Shown: piece by piece, positions 34,001 to 45,304 of the stretch
Position numbering within the stretch: position 1 is the first letter of the stretch
How the letters are laid out: every line of letters begins with the position of its first letter
Source of the DNA: Capitulum mitella
Taxonomy: Eukaryota > Arthropoda > Thecostraca > Pollicipedomorpha > Pollicipedidae
Assembly (NCBI GenBank): GCA_030062745.1
Contig: CP099839.1
Location: 4,945,115 to 5,009,114 of the forward strand
Reading direction: 5' to 3'
Length of the DNA: 64,000 nucleotides
Position numbers and translations under genes: made by a program
Notes under the pieces: model-generated
What the model saw: the letters and a program-made list of their open reading frames with translations, nothing else
What the model was told of the DNA's origin: nothing
The model's database searches: none

Positions 34001-35465
34001 ATACCAGACCCTGTTCACATCCAACTATACAAAGAAACAAAATGCTACATGATGCATCACTGTCAAACTTTTGTCTGTATCTTCAAAGGAAGCTAGAGAA
34101 AACTAGGCATCAACTCAAATCTGTGCAACAATTATAATCAGAATATGGTCTGTCCAGTGCGTGAGGCAGACAGTTCTCTCCCTTTGAAGAGGAGATAAAT
34201 CACTGTCATTGCTGGGGGCATACAGTCATATTATTGAATTATTTGCACACAGTTCTGAAATGCAAATCTAACATTTTGAATCAATACAAAATGTAAATAT
34301 GTAATATTTCAATCAATCATTACCCAACAAACAAACTCCTTCCAACCACCAATCAAGTCACATCACATCAAATCACAAAGGACCACCAATCAAATCACAA
34401 AGGATGCTCAGTCAGGCATCCTTTGTCAGTAAGTCTGACAGGATGGCAGTGGCCAAAGGGGGCACAACAAATCAAATACAATTCAGCATAATCTAACTCC
34501 TAATGTAAGATTTCATGTTTCATATCCAAATACAAAGTATCTCAAGTTAGTTTGGAACACACCAATTGTTACTTTGAACTGATGTTCCGAGGGGTTGGGC
34601 TGGAGGAAGATAATTTGCACTGCACAAACACCTCATGTTTCCCTGAAAAAAAGGAACTGACCCATTTCAGCCATAAGTTAACATTTTTCATTCACTGTTT
34701 TCAGGTACATTTTGCTACTTTTCACTCACAATAGCTGAGACTAACTAAAAGATTCCATGACAGAAAACCATGAAAATGTAAATTACACACAGTGAAATTT
34801 CTTATAAACCATATTCCTAATTTCACAAGGAACCACAAGCAATGCTTTAAATAAATGTCTGGCAAAGGGGTCTTATAATAACACAGGCATTGACACAAGG
34901 TATGGGGGTATCTGTATTCCACACTCTGAAGGCTAATGTTGCAAAACATAACTTTACTATGCTCTTTGTTTATGCTCTCCTAATGCATCTTTATTGTGCT
35001 GCTGTCCAAAATATGAATTTAACCTATGGGAAATGCAATGGACATTTCCATTTGTCCCTGAATAAATTTTTCATTATATATCCACTTTTCAGTACATTTG
35101 TATTCCTGCTCAGATAATCATGGTCAGTGATGATAACCTGATCTGTAAGTCATATAACAAGGATCAACAAGGCACATGGAAACAACCTCAACCTCAATAA
35201 ACCTATAATATTTAATGCTCTTAGATAAAATAAGGTTGGTAGCAATTATTTCCTTCAGGCCAAATACCATGCAATGTAAAAGAAGGTGCAGACCATTATG
35301 AAATCCTATGTACAAAGCATGTAGATAATAGCTCACCCCATGAGCATCTGCAGAGGGAACAATATATGCATCAAGTTCTTCACTGACATATTTTGAATTC
35401 TTCAGTAACAGCCTCAACTGCTTCAACAAATGACCGGTATTCTTGCACCCTGCCATCGCAGACAT
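25058..35465 (-). CDS. XPNPEP1: X-prolyl aminopeptidase (cytosolic aminopeptidase P), 12 exons, complete
   Basis: Metallo-exopeptidase that removes the N-terminal residue when proline is second. Minus-strand exons: 35465-35337, 33417-33249, 31614-31375, 31044-30949, 29661-29411, 28890-28749, 28408-28282, 28122-27970, 27478-27349, 26515-26335, 25596-25421, 25177-25058. All introns are GT-AG, all phases agree, and the sum is 1,914 bases: 637 residues, against about 620 for animal cytosolic forms. Residues 1-200 and 200-345 match the two non-catalytic creatinase-like domains; the rest is the pita-bread catalytic domain. Metal ligands are D430, D441 (DGTTDVTRT), H504 (HGTGHGIG), E540 (DEPGYYEDG) and E554; H410, H500 and H513 match conserved catalytic-site histidines. 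There is no signal peptide. The start is the first Met of MSAMAGCK. Oddities: tandem copies of the donors of exons 10 and 3, a DNA transposon in intron 2, and minisatellites in intron 8 and at the stop codon. Orthology to XPNPEP1 rather than a paralogue is by overall layout. Confidence 0.93.
25940..26353 (-). repeat. 31-bp tandem array of an exon end plus 5' splice site (about 13 donors)
   Basis: On the minus strand each unit is GGCATGTTTGTCTCTGACG followed by GTACGTCAACAG. The first 19 bases equal the last 19 bases of aminopeptidase exon 10 and the next 12 are the start of its intron, so the exon-intron junction itself is the repeat unit. I count 13 donors between 25957 and 26340. All keep GT: most are GTACGT, two are GTAAAT, one GTGCGT and one GTATGT. 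The copy used by the gene (26335/26334) is the one nearest the exon. Reading on past it reaches a stop (TGA) in the next unit, so a downstream donor would truncate the enzyme before two of its metal ligands. Confidence 0.93.
27526..27680. repeat. 25-bp minisatellite in aminopeptidase intron 8
   Basis: TCCACGGCCAGACCGGACAG plus CAGGG repeats about six times with few changes. It lies 48 bases upstream of the exon 9 acceptor (27479) on the minus strand, that is, where branch point and polypyrimidine tract would be expected. A run of 18 A follows at 27765-27782. Confidence 0.9.
31313..31424 (-). repeat. 56-bp duplication of the exon 3 splice donor
   Basis: CGCAYCCCATCAAGTACACAG|GTA occurs twice on the minus strand, 56 bases apart. 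The proximal donor (exon end 31375) fits the phase of exon 4 (codon G|GA). The distal copy (exon end would be 31319) adds 56 bases and shifts the frame, so it should not give a working enzyme. Confidence 0.88.
31791..33001. mobile_element. TTAA-flanked non-autonomous DNA element, family 1 copy A (in aminopeptidase intron 2)
   Basis: TTAA at 31787-31790 and at 33002-33005 flank a 1,211-bp element beginning CCCTATTCCCGG and ending CCGGGAATAGGG. These are exact inverted repeats, followed inside by C/G runs around GCGGATTC. The TTAA duplication and CCC ends indicate a piggyBac-like mechanism. There is no transposase; a 95-codon open frame at 32367-32651 has no family resemblance. The left end contains a partial duplication of the terminus (31791-31840). 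Clusters of TGACCT half-sites lie at 32341-32373 and 32642-32665. A second, more diverged copy lies at 58844-59996 in the opposite orientation. Confidence 0.78.
33418..35336 (-). other. Aminopeptidase intron 1 (AT-rich, 1.9 kb)
   Basis: Bounded by GTGAGC at 35336 and CGGCAG at 33418. AT-rich, unlike the exons. Short CAAATCACAAAGGA-type repeats occur at 34345-34405. No other gene is visible within it. Confidence 0.8.
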
Positions 35466-35660
35466 GCCACAGTTGGGTGAGACTGCTATTGCAGGGTTAG
35501 GGTACTCAGCTTCTCTTCGATGCGACTACAGTAGTCCAATGATATAACAGCCAATGCCTTAACACGGGCTGAACATGCAGCTCGTGAATAAAATCGCGGA
35601 CGTGACAGGGAGAAGCCGGCTGGCCGCCATCTCCACCCGTGCCGCCCACATCCAGCGATT
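35466..35660 (-). promoter_or_regulatory. Candidate promoter/5' UTR of the aminopeptidase gene with YY1-like site
   Basis: On the minus strand GGAGATGGCGGCC (35623-35635) matches the YY1 downstream-promoter motif often found just after the start site of housekeeping genes without TATA. The ATG inside it opens an upstream reading frame of about 19 codons that stops before the enzyme's start at 35465. No TATA box is visible. Placement of the start site near 35640 is inference. Confidence 0.35.
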
Positions 35661-36610
35661 GTTGCTTTGAAATGTAACAAGTGCGCTTTAATTGTGATAA
35701 TCAACCGATGTGTTTATCGGCGGCAGTAAATTACTAGCTTCATTTCAATGCCTCAGTTATGCAGCATTTTATAGCCCGAACTGAAAAGTCTGTCAAGCTT
35801 TTTTACGGAAGAATACCTTTAGTAACGAGCATCAACAACATAAGATTTCCTCGTAATAACATTATCCGATTTTCTGTCAGAAGTCAGCATACAGCACTCC
35901 TGGATGGGTCCCATGCAAAGGCATTTTCGTTTTTGTCGCGATGACGCAGAGACTGTGCCAGCATCTTCTTATCTCCGTCGAAGTCATTACTAGCATGTTG
36001 ATGAGAGCACGTCCAGATGTCATTAGCGCTTTGGCAAAATTATCGACGAAAGGGAAAATTCGGATGGCTCAGTGTCTGGCGCCAAGGCTGGTGACAGAGA
36101 GGGAGAAACTGACTACACAGCTGGTGCTAGTCAGCAGCAGAGACTGAAGTTTGGGATCGCGGGCGAATGACCGGTAGAATGAAGGGAGATGGTTATGTCT
36201 CCGCAACGTTTTTCTTCGAGTGTGCAACGATAATGGTTTAAACGTAATTGGACCACACGGGCATGGAAGGGCACTCCCTCGTACCACTCAGTGGGCAGGG
36301 GAATACTGGAAAAAACACTGCTGTCGAGTCACAAAGGAGATCGTGGGCGAGTAAGTTCTCTATGAGCACCCAATGTCAATTCTTTGGCTTCCTAGTGCAG
36401 TGTCATTCAGGAGCGCTCGAAAAGCACGACTCGGTTGTTCTCCAGTTCCTTGTTGCTTAAAACTGCGTGTGTACGAAGACTCGGTATATTATTTCGTACA
36501 AAAAGGCATTTAACGACGGTGGCAAAATCGAGACAAAATTGTACACGTTTCAGAAGCCCTCAAGTTGTCAATAGCTGCCATCACTATCCTCAGCAACAAC
36601 GCATAACACA
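35661..36610. other. Intergenic between aminopeptidase and cuticle genes
   Basis: No coding exon is recognised. The two neighbouring genes are on the same strand, so this holds the aminopeptidase upstream region and the 3' end of the cuticle gene. Confidence 0.4.
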
Positions 36611-36641
36611 GCCATTCTCCTAGTCGCAGGCCCAGAGCGGC

Positions 36642-38270
36642 TCACTGAGGGGTGGGGCAGATGGGGTAGTTGGGGCAGGCGCTGGGGTCAATGCCGGCGG
36701 GGTAGCGAGCCGCAGGCGGGCCCACAGGCGCCGCCTGGGGCAGGAACCTCTGGGGACCCTGCGAGAACTGCTGGGGACCCTGGAACTGACCCTGGAACTG
36801 CTGAGGACCCTGGAACTGCTGAGGACCCCGGAACTGCTGGGGAGCCTGGAACTGCTGAGGAGCGAACTGCTGGGAAGGGAACTGCTGGGGAGCGAACTGC
36901 TGCTGGGGAGCAGAAAACTGCCGAGAAGCAAACTGCTGCTGGGGAGCAAACTGCTGCTGAGGGGCGAACTGCTGACGGGGAGCGAACTGCTGCTGCTGGG
37001 CAGGGAACTGCTGGAACGCCTGCTGGTTGAAGGGCTGCTGCTGGAAGCCGCCGAACTGTTGCCGGGGGGCGGCGAACTGCTGCTGCTGGGGCGGCACGGT
37101 GGGCAGGCCGACCGGCGCCTTCGGCAGGATCGGCGAGTCGACCTGGAAGCCGTTCTTGCCGGCCGTGTAGCGGACGGTGATGGTCTGGCCGCTGGCGTCC
37201 ACGTACTGGTACTGGCCGCGCACCTCGCCGTCCTCGCCGGCCGTCTCGACACGGGCGATGCCGTCTTCCGAGGCGAAGCCGAAATCGTACTTGCCGCTCA
37301 CGTCGGCCGAGCGGTTCTCGTTGAGGATGGCCGCGTCCTGGGACTGCGCCAGGACGGCTCCGATCGCGCCAAGGAGAACCAACTGCCGGCAACGGACCAG
37401 ACTAAGACGGCGCTGGGACGCCTGGGATTCGCGCCCTCTAAAAGGGCGGCGCTGACCATCAAGAGAATATGTCTAAAAGGCATCTTTTGTCCAGTTATGA
37501 CTGGGCACGTGCGGATTTATGTTTACATTTACGAAAGGGAGCATAAGTCTAGCACTGCTGACACGAAACTAATGTTAATCAACGGCAAAATACCAATATA
37601 TTTAAAGTGTAATTAGATATGAGAAAAATGCGGTCCTTGACCCAATTACCTGGTTCGGTCCACGGGAAATGAGGCAAATTACCGTGAGAACCATACAGCT
37701 TATAATGATAATATGAACATGTGTAACGGTCATGTCACGAGAAGTTACCTTCTTGTCTTCTAGTACTCTTATCGAATGGGTTTTTTTATTTGAAATTTAT
37801 GGCAGGTGAAGTGAAATGTTTCGTGTGAGGCCAATTTTCAGGCATCATTGCAAAATAAAATGACGAGACAGAAAAAACTCAAAGGGATCAAAAATGAAAA
37901 GCATAACCACTGCGTTTGCGTCCCGTAAAACTCGCTTCAGCACATCGTTAGTTTTCCACTAAAAAAAGGAGGTCCGGAAGTGTTTCACGAACGAAGAGAG
38001 AAACGATCCGTGTTTGGGATGGTTGAAAAGTAAATCAAATATCTTCATACATTTTTACGTCTTTGTTACGAATCAGCGTTCCGAAAAAAAGCAAGATCCA
38101 CGGGTTTGATACCCAGTCTTCAGTAAACTTTGCTTTTCCGTTTAAACATACATTCTACCCGAAATCGGAAAACAGATTTCGTTCTTCTGGTACCAAATGA
38201 CTGAAAGGCCTGGATATCGGCGCATATCGACCACGCGGCGGTGCCCCCACTCTCTCACCTTTCCGAACAT
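36642..38270 (-). CDS. Rebers-Riddiford cuticle protein with Gln-rich repeats and a CPCFC-type tail
   Basis: Structural protein of the chitinous exoskeleton. Two exons: 38270-38259 (MFGK, donor AAG|GTGAGA) and 37382-36642 (acceptor CCGGCAG), phase 0, 250 residues. The tiny first exon splitting the signal peptide is typical of arthropod cuticle genes. The signal peptide is MFGKLVLLGAIGAVLA, with cleavage expected before QSQDA. An extended R&R chitin-binding domain covers about residues 30-95 (YDFGF, GQYQYVD, ITVRYTAGKNGFQV). A Gln/Phe/Pro-rich stretch of FAPQQQ-type repeats follows, then ARYPAGIDPSACPNYPIC near the C-terminus. That last motif is a C-x5-C unit like those in the CPCFC protein at 56891-57876. 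The R&R subtype looks nearer RR-1, with moderate certainty. Secretion by epidermis and moult-linked expression are inferred from family. Confidence 0.9.
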
Positions 38271-38321
38271 GGTGGCCGCCGGCTGACAGACAGTGTGTGT
38301 GGCTCTGGCCGCTGGCGGTGG

Positions 38322-38329
38322 CTTATATT
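38322..38329 (-). promoter_or_regulatory. TATA box of the RR cuticle gene
   Basis: AATATAAG on the minus strand lies 52 bases upstream of the ATG at 38270, leaving room for a short leader of about 25 bases. Spacing matches the other cuticle gene in this window. Confidence 0.6.
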
Positions 38330-38867
38330 GGGGCCCGGGCGGCCCCGCCTACCGGTGCCCTCGCTCCTGACCTTCCCGGCGCACAGGCTGCCAGCGTCCT
38401 CGAGCAACCGGCGCCGAGCCCTCCAGGCCGGTGCGGACGCAGTGACGGAGAACCCAGTACCGCCGCACCCGCCTGCTCCCGTGCCAGCCCATCATTGTGC
38501 ATTATCTGCATATCTCCTCCATGCCCGCCAGGACCACCCACGTCTTCCTGCACTGCCGCAGGTTTGGTGGCCTCGAGCGTGTCTGAGAGTGGCCTGCGGC
38601 TCTCAGATGTAATTTGGAAAACGATTATAATTCGTTTTTTATCTTTTGGAGTCTTAGGAAAGCTTGCGCAAAGGCTTGTTTGCCGATGACCCCTACACGT
38701 CAAATGGAAAGACTTCCCAAAAGTTCCGGTCAGTAGCAATCTTCGAAACTATTTGTTCATCATTTGTCGTGCTCACCTCCATTTGGCTGGTCTTTGTTTA
38801 CTGGGGGCCATTACATTTCGCGGCTTATGTGTGCTAAAGAGGTCAACTTCTCCTAACCATGGCCACT

Positions 38868-39140
38868 CCCTGCAGAGCAGAGGGAGGTGGCATTCGCCTG
38901 CAGCCCTGTCAAGGGAGCCCCTGATCTGGCCGGGGTCGCTCCCAGCAGAGCAGAGCAGAGGATGGCAGCTACCCGCAGCTCTGCCAACGGGAGCCACCCT
39001 GAACCAGCTTTGGCCACCCCCGCAGAGCAGCGGAGGACACCCGCCCGCAGCCTGCCAGGGGAGCCGCCCTGACCCGGCCAGGGTCGTCCCCGGAGCAGAG
39101 CAGAGGGCGGCGGCTGCCGGCCGTCCTGCCCGTCCACCTC
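38868..39140 (+). repeat. Degenerate 65-75-bp minisatellite
   Basis: About four diverged units each contain GCAGAGCAG(AG)AGG, then a GGC/GCAGC stretch, CTGCC-AGGGGAGCC and CTGACCCGGCCAGGGTCG. It lies upstream of the RR cuticle promoter. Confidence 0.7.
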
Positions 39141-39479
39141 AGGCCAGGGCGCCGCCGCCCCGCAGATGACGGACTCCGCCAGCGCCGCGCGATTGCGGTT
39201 CCGAAGGCCGTTCCGGCGCGCTCTGCAGCGGCGCACAATGACTCCAGTCACCTGCCCCGTCCGCAAAGACGGATGACAAGCGGCTGCACGCGCTCCTCAG
39301 GCCGAACTAACGAGCTCCGACGGCAAACAACTGGAATGGGGGGGGGGAAGCCTCGACCCCCGATAACCCTCTCGCGTCGTCGCCGGCGCGCGAGCGACCT
39401 CCAGTGCCGCGCGCGCGGCAGAAACGGTCCACATTCCGGCCCCGTTTCAACGGGCGCGGACGGCAGGCGCGCAAGGTCG

Positions 39480-39560
39480 CTGCTGCCTCCTCCGGCGGCG
39501 GCGGCGGCGTGCGGGCGGACGCGGCAGCGGCGGCGGCGGCGGCGGCGGCGGCGGACCGGC
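39480..39560. repeat. (GGC)n trinucleotide-rich tract
   Basis: CGGCGGCGGCGGCG at 39493-39507 and a longer GCGGCGGCGGCGG run at 39525-39555, in a GC-rich block from 39150 to 39600. Open frames here are composition artefacts. Confidence 0.85.
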
Positions 39561-39599
39561 CTGACTGGGACAAGGACGAGACGTGGCCGGTTGGACCGC

Positions 39600-40765
39600 T
39601 GGAGGCGGCTCACAGGCTCTCACCAGCCGTATTTGTCACACGCGGCGCGGTAACCCGGCCAGGGTATTGTCGCTGGACGTGTCACGAGCACTCCGCTACA
39701 GTGTCCAGCCAATTAGGAAATCGTGCGGGAGGCTGTCACATATCGTTGCATTGACTGTGAGGCAAGTCACTTTTCTCCTGAGTGCGTTGGACGTTTAGGT
39801 ACGCTTCGTTTGAGTTATTTTCCGTTCGGACTCTTCCTGTCAGTAACCAGACCAAGGCCATAGCTTCCATTGGGACACTTAGGCACATATCCCTCCCAGG
39901 GAACCCACGTGGCTCATTCGCGATCGATTCCATGCCCCACTTTATTCACATCGCCCCAATAGTTTGTTAACTCACTCCATGTTGCTGATAATCATTAACA
40001 CAGATTCGGTGCTTACCTCCGCCCAAGGCGATGGCGTCCAACGACTCTTGGGTCCACTTTCAGTTTTACTGATCCCAGCTGCCAACACTCTGAACTGCTT
40101 CCAGCAGGTGATCACTAAACCAAACACAATCATTTCATCTTTGAAACAAATTTTCCGTCTGTGCCCCTCTAGCCCTGTTCGCCTGTCTCTTTTATTTCAG
40201 TAGCGATTATGAAACGGCACACCCCTCGTTTTGCCGGTAAATGCCTGTTTTAGAAGCAAAAAGCAATTCGTAATACATACTAGATAGTCCTGGCTCCAGC
40301 CAATCGGTACTGAAGATCAACTAGAGTCGAAGGTGTCGACCGCGTAATATACATGTGTCATGTTACTGCGCACTTATTATGTAAGCTTTTATGCTGTGCA
40401 CACATTTTGTGATTTTAAGACAAAGGTTACAACTTTGTCAGGCTAGTTTCGATGCATTGTTGTAGAGCTGCGTGCAAAATAAACTGAAATCAAAGTGTGT
40501 TTCACCACTGTGACCGACGACCCAAGGAGAGAACGTCATGGTCCCGCCCATTCCCATATGAGGCCCCACTTCCGCTGAGTGTACGAGACGTGCGACCCTG
40601 AAGAGCACTTCCTGATTTGCCCATTCACCACCAGAATCCTCCTCCAGGACGCCGCTTGGCAAGGCGATTCGAGTGCCTGCGGACGTGGGAGCAAAAAGGG
40701 CAGCAGAGTAAATGAGTGTAGGCTTTTTATACGGAAAATACAGACTTCAGTGTTCCGGAGCCTGA
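39600..40765. other. Intergenic, no recognisable gene
   Basis: No exon with family resemblance on either strand. A 75-codon minus-strand open frame at 40662-40438 has no features I can name. Confidence 0.4.
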
Positions 40766-40769
40766 TTAA

Positions 40770-41998
40770 CCCGGCACCTGCCTGGGTTAATCATACCCGC
40801 GTAACAACATAATGGACCGCCTAGGGGTGTCAGAAAGGACACCCCCTGTTATCTCAGGATCTAACTGTCGGATCTGGACTGGCCTACCACCAGTCGATAG
40901 CCCTGAGTCTTGCAATTTAGAAAATGCTATCTAAGCCATGTTTACGTGGCCATTGACGTCACAGGTCGCGTGAAACGCATAGCACGACGTCGGAAAAACT
41001 GGCACCGATTCGTATATCTTATCGTTAACAATATTGGTCTTAGAGCCTCAAACTGGGTATCAAACGAAAGGTCACGATCTTCGACATCAGAAGCATGCTA
41101 AAATGTAAAAAAATGTCAGGTCAAAGTCAGCCTAGGCCAGGTGAAATATTTATCTTACTTCACATGCCAAAGACCGATACTTACTCGCAGCCGTTTTGAT
41201 CCACGAAACAAAAAGAACGGAAGTGAAACCTTCTGGTGGTCACTTCTCCATTACTTGCTTTTCGTCCAGTCAGGGTCATTCTAAGTCAGGTCAGACAAGG
41301 TTGCATTACTCTTTCTGACAAAGGGCAATAATTGCTCGCTGAGATTCTTAACTGCGTCAAATACAGAAATGAAATGGCGTCTCGTGATAATTAAATCATC
41401 CCTGCTTCTTATCGGGTCAAGGTCAGGCCAGGCCAGGACAGGTAGTCATGTTTTATTTTGTGACTACGAACAATAATTGCTTTCTTCTTCTACTGAATGA
41501 TTTTACACGAACAATGTTGTGATTTCATTTCGTTTTGACATCAACCTATGGTGTGACCTCACGTGACCTCACGTTGTATCTGGTGAACCTTGCTGAGAGT
41601 CCAATGTAGACTGGCTTGTTTGGCTTGAACGATGGCGAAGGACAGCGGCAACCACTCCTATCACACACAATGCATATCAGCCCAACTGTCATCATGCATG
41701 TGACCTAGCATGACTTCTAATGTTGAGATGACTCGGTTGCACGTCCTTTTGGGGACCGTACAAAGCATGTTCGCGCCACCGCCGAAAGAGGCAAAAAATG
41801 GATGCAAGTGTTCATTGATGACGCCATATCTCCACGACTTGTTCTAGCATGGAAATGGTTTTAATGTCAAAATATGTAAACTGATTGATGAACAGGTACT
41901 AAAGGTTTTGTTGGGCCGACTCTAACGGTTCAGAAGTTATTCAGGAAAACCGATGGGTTGCCCTATTTGACACCCCCGGACGGTACTGGATTGAGGTT
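40770..41998. mobile_element. TTAA-type DNA element, family 2 copy B (diverged)
   Basis: Begins CCCGGCACC after TTAA (40766-40769) and follows the order of 5171-6423 throughout, with shared landmarks: TATCTCAGG, TCGATAGCCCTGAG, GACGTCACAG, CACGACGTCGGAAAAA, the TGACCT-rich middle and TTGCCCTATTTGACACCCCC near the end. Its right terminus is decayed (GGTACTGGATTGAGG), so the flanking TTAA on that side is lost and the boundary is approximate. Confidence 0.7.
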
Positions 41999-41999
41999 T

Positions 42000-44565
42000 G
42001 GCTTTAGCCAAAACTTAATTCTCGAGTTATTACGGACTCACATTCCGCTCTCGCAGGATTCTGACCTTTCCATACAAGCAAGATAATTTGATGTATGCGT
42101 GATAATATACATACATATACATATATGTATGATACATACCTGCAAATTCTGAACAAAACTGGACGAGTAGCAGATCGTTTGACGAACCTTGGCCACAAGC
42201 CCGTCGTAATCACAGACGAGCGGCATTTCCTTGCATGCATCTAACGCCCCGCTGACAGCTCGTCCCTGACTCCAGAACAATGCCCGGCAATCAATGACAT
42301 GAGCTGACAAGACAGGTCGGCTGAACCTGATCATACGGCATCTCTGCATGTGTTTTCGGAATATGCAGTGCATTCGCTGTTGCACGGGAAAAACAGACGC
42401 CGGAAATTACATTGGTTTGCTGCAACCAAGCAACGAATAAATCTGGAACAATCTGGAACGTCCGACATCCACACATGTTTTACTGAACAACCCGCAATGA
42501 TAAGTGGATCCCTGTTCCCAGCACATCATACTGTAGTCACACCACGCTTTTCATCACCTACGACGGTGAAAAGCGGGCAGCCCCGCCCGACCAGAAACTA
42601 TCTGCCCATCGTGTTTTCACCGTAACTCGGGGAGAGATGAATCTGCCCGTGAAAAACTGGTCCACCGGACAGCCCGCTCTGGGAGGAGCCGCAAACTATG
42701 CGGCGTGCGCTGACGGCCGGCTGGCGACGGCGAAGGTCGCAGGTGCGCAGGCTGACGTTTCTCCGGTGCTCCTGCCGACTGCAGGGATTCCAGCGTCCCG
42801 TCAGGCGGTGCTCAGCTGGAGATCGTCTGTTGATCAGCCGGCCGAGATCACCAGTGTGTTAAGTGCCCTCTCTGCAGCCGACTGCACTTTGCTATCGCCT
42901 TCATTTGGTCATCAGCTGATGATCAGCCCGGCGAAGGTCATCAGCACACGCTGCGGCGCTCCAGTTCGTTTGTAATGACTGCCCGTAGCGGTGACTCAGC
43001 TGAATAGCCAGCGTAGCCACTCAAGGTGCTGACTACCTCAGTATCATGACGACGGGTGGGGCTTTACGAGAGTGTCTGGGGGCCGCGCGCAGTGACTCGT
43101 CTGAAAGTCATTGTTAGCAGCTGCAAATTCAGCAGTTTGGAAATTAAACCTTTTCCTGACATCAAACTTCCCCTAGATTAGACGGCACTTACCCTGCTTC
43201 GTTTGGAGTCTACCATTCTTCAGGTGAAAAGGTTGGCAAATAATCTCTGGCAACTCACATAAACACTCGTTCGGGTGGTCGTCATTTATTGCTCGGGTAG
43301 GGATTGACAATTTGACCCCCTCCAATATCTGGACAACTAACGGGACCAGAGGTACGAAATTTACAGGATAGGTGACGCACCTAGGGGAACTCTCTTGCGT
43401 GCAAGTAAAACATTTCTAGCCTGTGGTCTTAATCAAATGATGTCCAGACATCTTGAAACTTGGTGCGGCTAACCAGATTGTCATGGGCACCACGAAAATC
43501 GTTGGTCACGGCACTGACTTGAACAAAACCATTTTTAGGCCATACAAAACTGCAAGATGTGGTATCAAAAGCTGTGACGTTTAGCTCAATACTTACGCTT
43601 AGTTATTCCTTCAGCTCAGCTGAAACCATATGGCGATAATTTCAAGAAGTATATTCAAGAGTAGTGGAGATCACTCATAATGCGCCCATATAACTGACAA
43701 TTCGTCCTGTGTTTAACAGAGGACGAATTTTGTGCCAGTAAAGAGCGCAAACATATGAATCAGGCTCTCGTATGATCTTTGAACATTTCTCTAGCAACAT
43801 AGGTAGCTCATTTAGCCACAAAAGCTGTCACTAATTATGCTTATGCATTTTACAAACCCTCACAAATGGCGCTTAAAGACGCAACGTGCCCTAAACGTGC
43901 AACAAATGGGTGCATTTAAATGCAGTGTCAATGTTCTTTTGTAAAGTAATTTCTCATCACGGGCATATGAGACATAAATCTAAGGTAAAACAATTCGGGA
44001 TGGAAATTAACCATCGAGTGATTTTTTTAATCAAAAGAAGACATCCATAAAATACTTCAGTGGCGAATGCAATCGACGACATTTGGTTGCATCCACAACT
44101 GTCTAATGCTTTATCCAAGCTAGGACTAGTAAGAGGATATATCCCATTCCGTCGCCTATTGAGATCTCTTGGTTATTTCACATAATAACTGTTAATAGCG
44201 GATTTTCGCCAGATTCCCACCTCAATTTAAAGCGCCTGCTATCTCGAGAAAAGGGCCCGCTATATATCACTTCCGTACCGTCGAGGGAAGGCGGGAGCAC
44301 ATGAGCACGATCAGGCACCGACTTCCGGCTAGTGATCATAGCATGGGAGCAGTATCTTGTATTGCTGTTCCATATTACATAACTCAAACAAAACTCCTGG
44401 CATACAAGATGATGCCTGTACTGATTAGAAGCAGAGCTAGGTCATGAGGTATCTGAACGGCAAAGGTCACATTGGCTGATGTGGCAGAACTCAATGGAAA
44501 CTTCCCACAGTATCTCTCCATTTAGTGTCACCTTTATCAGCAGCCAGAATATCCTGGAACTAACT
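42000..44565. other. Intergenic, no recognisable gene
   Basis: A GC-richer part at 42600-42980 and AT-rich remainder. No family-like exon, no clear mobile element ends. Confidence 0.4.
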
Positions 44566-44569
44566 CCTT

Positions 44570-44805
44570 TTTGGATATCAGGTCACCGGCAATTATCACA
44601 TCAAACTCCTCATATGACATCAGGTCAGCAGATCATCAGATCAAACTCTTCGCCTGACGTCTGGCCATCGTAACATATTAGACTGAACTCCTCATTTGAC
44701 ATCGTCAGCAGAGCATATCAAATCAAGAGTCCTCATTCGACAAGTCAGCGGCATGTATCGTATCAAACTCCTCGCCCAACATCAGGCCAGTGACAGATAT
44801 CACAA
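44570..44805 (+). repeat. Degenerate 45-50-bp minisatellite
   Basis: Five or so diverged units of the type GACATCAGGTCAGCAG, ATCA-ATCAAACTCCTC. The repeats contain AGGTCA-like cores but are too diverged to call sites. Confidence 0.65.
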
Positions 44806-45304
44806 ACATATGCAACTGGGCCAGTGCCTTCAGAGCATGCTTAGTGACGTCACGATTTACAACTCCCACGCAGCAACAATATCCCATTTTTTCCCATTGC
44901 GCAAGACACGCAAATGTCTGGCTTTTTGCCAGATTATTCTGTGAAGTGTCCTGCGGCTTCAACAGTTTTTTTTGCCTTTTTTACTGACACTTCCCGTGTT
45001 TCGTTATGTTTCGTCTTTGGCGGCGTTGACGTCAGTACCTGCGGTCGCTGTTCTTTTCGCCGGTGTACCTTCTCTTCCGGACGTAACGGACGTAACAGCA
45101 CTAGCAAGTCACTGATGTCGATTTCATACTCCTGCTTCTGGGGCAGTTAGGGCTTAGATTCGTCCAAGATGTTGGCTACGTCAAGAATGTCTATCTACGC
45201 GGCGAAGCTCTAGTACTGAAATCCTAACAGACCTCCATAAGCAGGTGCCTGCCATATACGACACTGACCGAAAGTTGGCCTTGTCGCCTGCAGCGTAGAC
45301 CTCA

